Assembly: GCF_033095785.1 (NCBI RefSeq)
Contig: NZ_CP137134.1
Coordinates: 3,472,001-3,536,000, forward strand
Origin: Nitrosospira sp. Is2
GTDB taxonomy: Bacteria; Pseudomonadota; Gammaproteobacteria; Burkholderiales; Nitrosomonadaceae
Length of the DNA: 64,000 nt
Direction: 5' to 3'
This document shows, piece by piece, positions 1 to 7,842 of the stretch (its first letter is position 1; each line of letters starts with the position of its first letter). Both the position numbers and the translations under genes were made by a program. The notes beneath the pieces are model-generated. The model was not told where the DNA came from and made no database searches. It worked only from the letters and a program-made list of their open reading frames with translations.

Positions 1-1
1 G

Positions 2-97
2 GCGGCTGCAAGCCTGAGCAACGCGCTATCGCAACCATCGAGAACGGTCGAGATGCCGATTCGGCAGCTGCTCGGCCTGATGCGGCGCAAACGGTAG
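2..97 (+). CDS. 3' end of an unidentified upstream gene (partial)
   Basis: An open frame runs in from the window edge and stops at TAG (95-97). Its last residues include EMPIRQLLGLMRRKR, a basic C-terminus. It ends 8 bases before the treZ start, so it may be the preceding gene of the same operon, possibly another glycogen or trehalose gene. Only about 31 residues are visible and I do not recognise the family. The competing frame 1 is also open from the window edge into treZ, so this call is tentative. Confidence 0.3.
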   Translation, partial: AAASLSNALSQPSRTVEMPIRQLLGLMRRKR

Positions 98-105
98 AAA
101 GCGAC

Positions 106-2067
106 GTGCAGATCCGAGCGCATGACATGCCCTACGGGGCGCAAATGACAGACCAGGGGGTGCGCTTCCGTCTGTGGGCGCCCAGTTGCAAAGCGGTGAC
201 GCTTTGCCTTACGAGCAAGCAGGCTGACGGGCAGCATGAACAAGTACTGCCCATGAACGGGGGTGCCGGTGCCTGGTTCGAATTGACGGTCCCGGAGGCA
301 GGTGCGGGAACGCGCTACCGGTTCGAGGTGACTTTGCGGGTTGATGAGGGGCCAGATGGCAAGATTCGTGTCCCGGACCCCGCCTCCCGCTTCAACCCGG
401 AGGACGTGCATCGTGCGAGCGAGGTGATCGACCCCGCCGCCTTTGCCTGGCAGGACGCGGCATGGCGCGGACGCCCCTGGGAAGAGGCAATAATTTATGA
501 GCTGCACGTCGGCACGTTCTCGCCCGAGGGAACCTTTGACGGCGTGACCCGGCGACTGGATTACCTCGCGGAGCTAGGGGTTACCGCCATCGAACTCATG
601 CCCGTGGCGGATTTTCCCGGCGCCCGAAACTGGGGTTATGACGGCGTACTGCCCTATGCCCCGGATAGCCGCTACGGCCGCCCGGAGGATCTGAAGACGT
701 TGGTCCAGGCGGCACACGCGCGCGGCCTGATGGTTCTGCTCGATGTGGTCTACAATCATTTTGGACCGGAAGGGAACTATCTCCACCTTTACGCCAGGGA
801 ATTCTTTACGGAACACCACCACACGCCATGGGGCGCGGCGATCAATTTCGATGGCCCCGACAGCCGGCAGGTGCGCGAGTTTTTCATCCATAACGCGCTC
901 TACTGGCTGCAAGAGTATCACCTTGATGGCCTGCGCCTCGATGCGGTGCATGCCATTATCGACGACTCCAGCCAGCATTTTCTGGTCGAACTGGCCGAGC
1001 GCGTGGGCGCAGAGATCGACCCGCAGCGTCACGTGCACCTGATCCTGGAAAACGATGCCAATCAGGCGCGCTATCTCGGACGGGGCGGAAATGGGGGGCG
1101 TGGTGGGCGGTACAGTGGCCGGGATGGTGGGCGGCACGATAGGTATACGGCACAATGGAATGACGACATCCACCACGCCCTGCACGTGCTCGCGACCGGG
1201 GAGAAGGATGGGTACTACGCGGACTACGCGGACGATCCGATGCGCCACCTCGGGCGCTGCCTGGCCGAAGGGTTCGCCTATCAGGGACAGGTATCAGCCT
1301 ACCGCGACCATGCGCCGCGCGGCGAGGACAGCGCTCATCTGCCCCCCCAGGCCTTCGTATCCTTTCTGCAATGTCACGACCAGGTTGGCAATCGGGCATT
1401 TGGCGAGCGGATCACGCATATAGCCCAGGATGTGGCGGTCCGCGCTGCGGCATCCATCTACCTGCTGGCACCGGGCATTCCCATGCTGTTCATGGGCGAG
1501 GAATTCGCTGCCCCCGCGCCTTTCCTGTTTTTCTGCGACTTCGGCGCGGAGTTGCGCGACGCGGTGACGCAAGGCCGGCGGCGGGAGTTCGCCCGCTTTG
1601 CGCGTTTTGCCGATGCCGGGACACAGGCGGAAATACCGGACCCGAATGAAGAAAAGACTTTTCTTGTCTCAAAGATAGACTGGGATTCTCTCCATGAGGA
1701 GGCGCACGCTGGCTGGCTGGGCTATTACCGCGACCTTTTGAAGTTGAGAAAGGACTGCATCGTCCCCCGCCTGGCGGGGATGGGAGGCCACTCTGCGCGC
1801 TTCGAAGTATTTCCTGCCGGCGTCCTGAACGTTGACTGGCGCCTGGGTGACGGTTCCACCTTGCGGTTGCTGGCGAATTTTTCGGACCGGATCATACGCC
1901 GCGCCGCGGCCGCCGCTCAGCCGGAGACGGTGTTTGCCTCCTCGGTGGAAGCCGGCACAGGGTTGCTGGCTCCCTGGGCCGTAGTGTGGACGCTGGAGCG
2001 GCCAGCCCCCATCCCCGGCCCCGCACCTGCCGCCACCGCCGAGGGTGGAGCAAGCGATGTTCAATAA
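106..2067 (+). CDS. treZ: Malto-oligosyltrehalose trehalohydrolase (TreZ)
   Basis: Cytosolic GH13 enzyme that hydrolyses the link between the terminal trehalose and the maltodextrin of malto-oligosyltrehalose, releasing free trehalose. The N-terminal beta domain carries VRFRLWAPSC. The catalytic barrel shows DVVYNH (213-218), nucleophile D279 in GLRLDAVH, acid/base E315 in ILEND, and D425 in QCHDQVGNR. At 653 residues it is slightly longer than usual, partly because of a Gly/Arg/Asp-rich insert at about 325-346, just after the E315 loop. The GTG start at 106 is chosen because homologues have a few residues before the MPYGA-type motif; ATG 127 is the alternative. The next gene, which makes its substrate, begins about 70 bases downstream. 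Confidence 0.95.
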   Translation: MQIRAHDMPYGAQMTDQGVRFRLWAPSCKAVTLCLTSKQADGQHEQVLPMNGGAGAWFELTVPEAGAGTRYRFEVTLRVDEGPDGKIRVPDPASRFNPEDVHRASEVIDPAAFAWQDAAWRGRPWEEAIIYELHVGTFSPEGTFDGVTRRLDYLAELGVTAIELMPVADFPGARNWGYDGVLPYAPDSRYGRPEDLKTLVQAAHARGLMVLLDVVYNHFGPEGNYLHLYAREFFTEHHHTPWGAAINFDGPDSRQVREFFIHNALYWLQEYHLDGLRLDAVHAIIDDSSQHFLVELAERVGAEIDPQRHVHLILENDANQARYLGRGGNGGRGGRYSGRDGGRHDRYTAQWNDDIHHALHVLATGEKDGYYADYADDPMRHLGRCLAEGFAYQGQVSAYRDHAPRGEDSAHLPPQAFVSFLQCHDQVGNRAFGERITHIAQDVAVRAAASIYLLAPGIPMLFMGEEFAAPAPFLFFCDFGAELRDAVTQGRRREFARFARFADAGTQAEIPDPNEEKTFLVSKIDWDSLHEEAHAGWLGYYRDLLKLRKDCIVPRLAGMGGHSARFEVFPAGVLNVDWRLGDGSTLRLLANFSDRIIRRAAAAAQPETVFASSVEAGTGLLAPWAVVWTLERPAPIPGPAPAATAEGGASDVQ

Positions 2068-2138
2068 GATACTTTGTTCCCGAACCCGGCGCCCCGGGAA
2101 AAACGACAGGAAAATCCGGGGAAACCCAAGGGAAGAGC

Positions 2139-5100
2139 TTGAACAATCCGCTTGATCAACTGTGCAATCTTTATGGTGTGCTGCCGGCTTACAACGATAT
2201 CTGGGGAAACAGCCACCATGCCTCTGCGTCTTCCAAGGCCGCCCTGCTGGGCGCGATGGGCGTGCCGGCAAACAGTGAGGATGAGATCGCGGCGTCGCTG
2301 CACGCTTTTGAGCGAGGTCGGTGGGAAAATCCCCTGCCGCCGGTACAGGTGCTGCGCGAGCCGCTACCTGAGCCGCCAACCGAGCCGCCAACTGAGCCGG
2401 CTCAGCCATATCATGTTCCCTATCGTGTCGCGGTTACTCTCCCGGTCACCGAGGATAAGGCAACCTATCGCTGGCATCTGCGCCGGGAATCCGGCCGTGA
2501 GGACTGGGGCGAATTCATCCCGGGGAGAATGGAAGAGGTCGAGCGTGGACAGTTGGATGAGCAGCAGTTCGTTCGCCGCACGCTTCCCCTGAATCTCATA
2601 CTCGAACAGGGCTATCACCACTTCGCCATCGAGCGGGCGGACGGCCGCGGCGTCGCCGGTGAGATGCAGCTCATCATCGCTCCGGCCACCTGCTACCAAC
2701 CCCCGGCAATCCAGGGGCAAGGCCGCACCTGGGGCTTCTCGCTCCAGCTCTACGCGGTACGCTCGGAGCGAAACTACGGCATGGGAGATTTAGGAGATCT
2801 GCGCCGACTAATCGAGTTTTGCGCCGAAGGCGGCAGCAGCACGCTACTGCTAAACCCGCTCCATGCGTTATTCCCCGACGCGCCGGAGCATGCGAGTCCT
2901 TACAGCCCCTCAAGTCGCGCCTGGTTCAACTCGCTTTACCTGGACGTGGAGGCCATTCCCGATTTCACCGAATCCGAAGAGGTGCGCTCCCTGGTGCTTG
3001 CGCCGCAATTTCAGGCGCAGTTGAGGGCCCTGCGTGCGGCAGAACAGGTGGATTACCGCGGCGTGGCCGACGTGAAGAGCAACTTGTTCAACCGTCTGTA
3101 CCGCCATTTCCGCGCTGTCCATCTGATGGAAAACACGGATCGTGCACACGCTTTTCGGGCATTCCAGTCCGAGCACGGCGAGAGCCTGCGCAAACAGGCG
3201 CTGTTTGAAGCTCTCCAGGAACATTTTCGTGCGCAGGATGACGCGGCGTGGGGCTGGCCCGTTTGGCCGGAGCCCTGGCGCGATCCCGGCGGGCCAGAGG
3301 TAGCGGCGTTTTGCGAAGCCCATCTCGACCGCGTGGAATACTTCGAATACCTGCAGTGGCAAGTCTCCATTCAGTTGGCCACGGTCGCGAGGCGTTCGCG
3401 GGAACTGGGGCTCGGGGTGGGGGTAATGCTCGATCTTGCGATTGGCGTGGCGGAAGGCGGTGGCGCCACCTGGACCCGTCGTGGACTTTACGCGCTGGAC
3501 GCGAGAGTCGGCGCCCCGCCCGACGACTTCAACCGTCTCGGCCAGGATTGGGGGCTGCCGCCGTGGATACCCCATCAACTCACCGCGCTGGCATACGCCC
3601 CCTTCGTCGAAACGCTGCGGGCCAACATGCGCCACTCCGGGGCGCTGCGCAAAGACCACATCATGGGCCTGTACCGCCTTTTCTGGGTACCCCGGGGCCG
3701 GTCCGCGACCGAAGGCGCATACGTGTGCTACCCGTTCGAAGACATGCTCGGCATTCTGGCGCTGGAAAGCCAGCGCAACAAGTGCCTGGTAGTGGGCGAG
3801 GACCTGGGCACGGTGCCGAACGAGGTGCGCGAAGCCTTGCAACCCATGAGGGTCCTGTCGACGCGGCTGCTGTATTTCGAGCGGCGCGACGGCAGACTGA
3901 AGCCCCCGCAGGAGTATCCGGTAGAGGCCGTGGCCGCGGTGACGACTCACGATCTTCCGACCCTGGCCGGTTTCTGGCAAGGGCTCGACATTGATCTGCG
4001 GGACCGGCTGCATCTGTTCCCGGATGAAGAGACCCGCCATCGCCAGATCGTGGAGCGCGCGGCGGACCGCGCGCAACTATTGGTGGCGCTCGAGAGCCAG
4101 GGTCTCCTTCCGCCGGGAGCGGGAGTACATCAGGTCGGCTTCCCGGAACTGACGGCAGAGCTTGCCGCAGCAGTGTACACCTATCTCGGGCAAGCCCCGT
4201 CGAAGCTGCTGCTGGTCCAGATGGAAGATGGCTTTGGCGTGCGCGAACAACCAAATCTCCCCGGCGCCGACAATGCCGCCTACCCCTCCTGGCGGCTCAA
4301 GCTACCCCTCAACCTCGAGGAGTGGCCCCAAGGCCCTTATCTGCAAGGCATTCTGCGGGCACTCCAGGGCGAACGCCCGGTGGCGCAGACGCCCGGCTCC
4401 GGCGTCGAGCCTCCACAACAAGGAATCAAGCTGTCGATTCCGCGCGCAACTTACCGCCTGCAACTGAATCGCGACTTCAACCTGAGCCGCGCCGCGCAAT
4501 TGATTCCTTACCTGGATGAGCTGGGCATCAGCCATTGCTATCTCTCGCCCATCCTCAAGGCGCGCCCCGGCAGCCGGCATGGGTACGATATCACCGACCA
4601 CACAAGCCTCAATCCGGAGGTTGCAAGCCTCGCCGACTTTGAAGCGTTCTCCGCAGCGTTGAAGGCGCGCGGAATGGGCCAGATCCTGGACGTGGTGCCC
4701 AATCATATGTGCGTCACGGGCGCCGATAACGGATGGTGGCTCGACGTGCTCGAAAATGGTCCTGCGTCCCGTTTTTCCGGCTACTTCGATATTGACTGGT
4801 ATGTAACCGGAGAACACGTGCCGGGACACGTGCTGCTGCCCGTGCTCGGCGACCACTATGGCGTTGTCCTGGAAAATGGCGATCTCAAACTTGCGTTTGA
4901 CGGCGAGCAGGGCTCGTTCAGCGTCTTCTATTATGAGCACCGGTTTCCGATAGACCCGCGTGAATACCCGCGCATTCTCGGCTACGGCCTGGAACGCCTG
5001 GAGACGCGCATGGGCGAGCAGCATCCGGGTTTCCTCGAGCTACAGTCCCTGATGACCGCATTCAGTCATCTGCCATTGCGGGACAATGTTTCCCCCGAGG

Positions 5101-7367
5101 CCGTAGCCGAGCGAGGGCGCGACAAGGAGATACACAAGCGCCACCTGGCGTCGCTCTGTGCAATGAGCCCCGACATTGCGCAGTTCATCCAGGAGAATGC
5201 GTCCGTGTTCAATGGCGACGGGCCGGATGGCGCCAGGAATCTCGACCTGCTGCACAACCTTCTGGATGCCCAATCCTACCGCTTGGCTTTCTGGCGCGCG
5301 GCTGCGGACGAGATCAACTACCGCCGCTTTTTCGACATCAATGAGCTGGCGGCGCTGCGCATGGACAACCCCGAGGTGTTCGAGAGCACCCACCGGCTGC
5401 TGCGCGACTTGCTCGCGGCGGGGCACGTTGAGGGTTTGCGTATCGATCATCCCGACGGTTTATACGCGCCAAAGGAATACTTCGAACGCCTGCAAGCCAT
5501 GGCGGCGGCGTTTTCTCCCCGAGATCCCGGAAAGACCGGGGATGACGCCCAGCCGCTATATATTGTGGTGGAAAAAATCCTTGCTTCCCACGAGCATCTT
5601 CCCCAATCGTGGCCGGTGCATGGCACCACGGGCTATGACTTTGCGGCTATTTCTACCGGCCTGTTTGTCGATACCCGCACCGAGGAGCATTTCACTCGTG
5701 TTTACCGGGGGTTTGTGCGGGTACGAATGGATTTTGACACAATGGTGCGGACGAACAAGCACCTCATAATGGAAACCGCCCTGGCGGGCGAATTGCAGGT
5801 TCTGGCCACGCAGCTCGCGCGCATCGCCAAGGGCGATCGCCACACCTGCGACTTTACCTTCAACAGCCAGCGAAGCGCGCTGGCCCAGGTGGTGGCGAAC
5901 TTTCCGGTTTACCGTACCTATGTTTCCGGTTGCGAGAGTTCCGCGGAAGACGCCCGCTATGTAAACTGGGCTGTAGGGATCGCAAAGAAGCGCAGCCAGG
6001 CGCCCGATCCAAGCATCTTTGATTTCATCCAGGACGTGCTGCTGGCCCGGCGGGCCAAGGGCAAGGACGAAGCCTACCGGGATGCTGTATGCACCTTCGC
6101 CATGAAGTTTCAGCAGTACACCAGCCCGGTAATGGCCAAGGCCGTAGAGGACACGACCTTCTATCAGTACAACCGGCTGGTGTCACTGAATGAAGTTGGC
6201 AGCGAACCACACCGTTTCGGCATCTCGCTGGCGGCGTTTCACCGCGCGAACCAGGCGCGGGCGACGCGTTGGCCCCATGCGATGCTGTCCACCTCAAGTC
6301 ATGACAATAAACGATCGGAGGACGTGCGGGCGCGAATCAGCGTGCTCTCCGAAATGCCCCGCCAATGGAATCTTGTCCTTACGCGCTGGCGCAAGCTCAA
6401 CCGCCGCAACCGCCGCAGGCTGGATAAGGGGGGCCACGCGCCCAGCCATAATGACGAGTACCTGCTATATCAAACCCTGCTCGGCATATGGCCATTTGAA
6501 AAACCGGACGATGCCGCGCTGGAGCAGTTGGGTGAGCGCCTGAGCGCGTACATACTGAAGGCAGGGCGCGAAGCCAAAGTGAACAGCTCGTGGATCAATC
6601 CCGACACCGAATACGAGGCCGCAACGCAGGAATTTGTGCGCGCCCTGCTCTCTCCGCAGCCCACGAATCTGTTCCTGTCCGATTTTCTGCCATTCCAGCA
6701 GAAAGTTGCGCGGCTTGGCGCATTCAACAGCTTGTCCCAAGTCCTGCTCAAGCTCACCGCGCCCGGTGTACCGGACATATATCAGGGCAACGAACTATGG
6801 GACTTCAGCCTCGTGGACCCGGACAACCGCAGACCGGTTGACTACGACGCGCGCCGGACGGCCCTGCGAGCCGTCAGAACCATGCACGCGCAGGAGGGAG
6901 CAGCGGGATGCGCTCTACGTCTGCTGGACAACGTGGAGGATGGCCGGATCAAGCTCTATATCACCTGGAAGACACTCGCGTTCAGGCGCGAGTGCGAGCC
7001 GCTTTTCCGTCGCGGCGACTACGTGCCATTAAAAACGGTCGGCTCCCGCGCAGAGCACGTTTGCGCCTTCGCCCGGCGTAACGGGAACGAAATCCTGCTG
7101 GTCGCCGTCCCCAGACTGCTCGGCGCCCTGTTAGGAGAGGAACCGGAAGACAGAAGAATTCCGGTCGGCGAAAGCGCGTGGGGTGACACCTGGCTCGAGT
7201 TGCCGCCCGACCTGAACTCCACACACGAGCAATGGATCAATGTACTGACGGGCGAGACCGTGCCGATCCTGACCCTTATGGAGGGGGAAAAACGTGGACT
7301 CGAATTGGCCCAGCTTTTCCGGACGTTCCCCTATGCGCTGCTGAGGCCACATCAGCCGGAGGGATGA
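2139..7367 (+). CDS. treY: Fused 4-alpha-glucanotransferase (MalQ) / malto-oligosyltrehalose synthase (TreY)
   Basis: A 1742-residue fusion. Residues 1 to about 750 are GH77 amylomaltase, with GFSLQLYAVRSERNYGMGD, nucleophile D506 in KDHIMG, acid/base E554 in VVGEDLGTVP and D605 in TTHDLPTLAGFW. A short linker follows. From about 765 to the end it is GH13 malto-oligosyltrehalose synthase, with YRLQLNRDF, VVPNHM, D1103 in GLRIDHPDG, E1145 in VVEKIL and D1389 in SSHDNKRSEDVRARI. All catalytic residues are present in both halves. MalQ lengthens short maltodextrins; TreY turns the reducing end into trehalose for TreZ. The TTG at 2139, after AAGGGAAG, gives a MalQ-like N-terminus (NNPLDQLCNLYGV). 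An upstream GTG (1986) would put 50 unlikely residues inside treZ. Start uncertain, function secure. Confidence 0.93.
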   Translation: MNNPLDQLCNLYGVLPAYNDIWGNSHHASASSKAALLGAMGVPANSEDEIAASLHAFERGRWENPLPPVQVLREPLPEPPTEPPTEPAQPYHVPYRVAVTLPVTEDKATYRWHLRRESGREDWGEFIPGRMEEVERGQLDEQQFVRRTLPLNLILEQGYHHFAIERADGRGVAGEMQLIIAPATCYQPPAIQGQGRTWGFSLQLYAVRSERNYGMGDLGDLRRLIEFCAEGGSSTLLLNPLHALFPDAPEHASPYSPSSRAWFNSLYLDVEAIPDFTESEEVRSLVLAPQFQAQLRALRAAEQVDYRGVADVKSNLFNRLYRHFRAVHLMENTDRAHAFRAFQSEHGESLRKQALFEALQEHFRAQDDAAWGWPVWPEPWRDPGGPEVAAFCEAHLDRVEYFEYLQWQVSIQLATVARRSRELGLGVGVMLDLAIGVAEGGGATWTRRGLYALDARVGAPPDDFNRLGQDWGLPPWIPHQLTALAYAPFVETLRANMRHSGALRKDHIMGLYRLFWVPRGRSATEGAYVCYPFEDMLGILALESQRNKCLVVGEDLGTVPNEVREALQPMRVLSTRLLYFERRDGRLKPPQEYPVEAVAAVTTHDLPTLAGFWQGLDIDLRDRLHLFPDEETRHRQIVERAADRAQLLVALESQGLLPPGAGVHQVGFPELTAELAAAVYTYLGQAPSKLLLVQMEDGFGVREQPNLPGADNAAYPSWRLKLPLNLEEWPQGPYLQGILRALQGERPVAQTPGSGVEPPQQGIKLSIPRATYRLQLNRDFNLSRAAQLIPYLDELGISHCYLSPILKARPGSRHGYDITDHTSLNPEVASLADFEAFSAALKARGMGQILDVVPNHMCVTGADNGWWLDVLENGPASRFSGYFDIDWYVTGEHVPGHVLLPVLGDHYGVVLENGDLKLAFDGEQGSFSVFYYEHRFPIDPREYPRILGYGLERLETRMGEQHPGFLELQSLMTAFSHLPLRDNVSPEAVAERGRDKEIHKRHLASLCAMSPDIAQFIQENASVFNGDGPDGARNLDLLHNLLDAQSYRLAFWRAAADEINYRRFFDINELAALRMDNPEVFESTHRLLRDLLAAGHVEGLRIDHPDGLYAPKEYFERLQAMAAAFSPRDPGKTGDDAQPLYIVVEKILASHEHLPQSWPVHGTTGYDFAAISTGLFVDTRTEEHFTRVYRGFVRVRMDFDTMVRTNKHLIMETALAGELQVLATQLARIAKGDRHTCDFTFNSQRSALAQVVANFPVYRTYVSGCESSAEDARYVNWAVGIAKKRSQAPDPSIFDFIQDVLLARRAKGKDEAYRDAVCTFAMKFQQYTSPVMAKAVEDTTFYQYNRLVSLNEVGSEPHRFGISLAAFHRANQARATRWPHAMLSTSSHDNKRSEDVRARISVLSEMPRQWNLVLTRWRKLNRRNRRRLDKGGHAPSHNDEYLLYQTLLGIWPFEKPDDAALEQLGERLSAYILKAGREAKVNSSWINPDTEYEAATQEFVRALLSPQPTNLFLSDFLPFQQKVARLGAFNSLSQVLLKLTAPGVPDIYQGNELWDFSLVDPDNRRPVDYDARRTALRAVRTMHAQEGAAGCALRLLDNVEDGRIKLYITWKTLAFRRECEPLFRRGDYVPLKTVGSRAEHVCAFARRNGNEILLVAVPRLLGALLGEEPEDRRIPVGESAWGDTWLELPPDLNSTHEQWINVLTGETVPILTLMEGEKRGLELAQLFRTFPYALLRPHQPEG

Positions 7368-7547
7368 GGAGCTTGAACGGCGAACGTGAACCGTGCGCTG
7401 CCGTACCGAAAAATTTTAAGTAATTTCCTAGAATGGTGTCGTTGTTTCGCGAAAGTGACCTCGAGCGGTAGTGCGAGGGTGACCAGTAGCAGAGCGTTAA
7501 AAGCTCAGGTCACGTGGTCCCTTAAAACCTATTCTAGGAGAACTGTC

Positions 7548-7619
7548 ATGGGCAGATACTTGATTGCCTGGATGCTGGGTGTACCCGCGATCGTTTTATT
7601 ATTCATCTATCTCTTGTAA
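7548..7619 (+). CDS. Small hydrophobic single-pass membrane peptide (23 aa)
   Basis: A 23-residue frame begins MGRYLIAWMLGVPAI and is followed by a hydrophobic run that would form one membrane helix. An AGGAG sits 7 bases before the ATG, and a strong intrinsic terminator follows 45 bases after the stop, so it looks like a real monocistronic unit. Two similar tiny membrane ORFs occur at 34379 and 49490 (minus). The function is unknown. It is too short for homology alone to prove. Confidence 0.55.
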   Translation: MGRYLIAWMLGVPAIVLLFIYLL

Positions 7620-7663
7620 GACGAGCTTAACGGGATTACAGAAAACTGAAAGCTTAAAATCAC

Positions 7664-7687
7664 AAACCCAGCCCTTCGGCTGGGTTT
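7664..7687. terminator. Intrinsic terminator hairpin
   Basis: A perfect 10-bp stem, AAACCCAGCC / GGCTGGGTTT, closes a CTTC tetraloop. Because the stem ends in A/T pairs, it carries A-runs and T-runs on both sides and can work in both directions. It ends the small ORF at 7548 and also faces the minus-strand PEP-CTERM remnant that follows. Confidence 0.85.
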
Positions 7688-7688
7688 G

Positions 7689-7835
7689 CTATTTCTCCCC
7701 GATTTTCTGCCTTCTTGCGCCGCGCCATGAGCCCGATCGAACCCAACCCAGCGAGCATAATGGCGTAGGTTTGCAGTTCGGAAGCCCTGTAGCGACCACT
7801 TGTCCGGCATCAAGTAAGCGCCTATTGGCTACGGG
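7689..7835 (-). pseudogene. Remnant 3' end of a HAF-repeat/PEP-CTERM protein
   Basis: Read on the minus strand, one frame gives DAGQVVATG, typical of the HAF repeat. After a one-base frame change comes ELQTYAIMLAGLGSIGLMA followed by RRKK and a stop (7689-7691), the canonical PEP-CTERM tail of a short motif, a hydrophobic helix and an arginine cluster. The proline of the PEP motif and the frame are lost, and no upstream repeats remain. It compares closely with the tails of the intact genes at 41203-42384 and 57379-58500. Confidence 0.7.
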
Positions 7836-7842
7836 CAGGTAT

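Noticed and set aside
1986..2138. GTG-initiated N-terminal extension of the MalQ-TreY fusion
   Set aside because: It would overlap the end of treZ and adds Arg/Pro-rich residues unlike MalQ; the TTG at 2139 gives a normal MalQ start.
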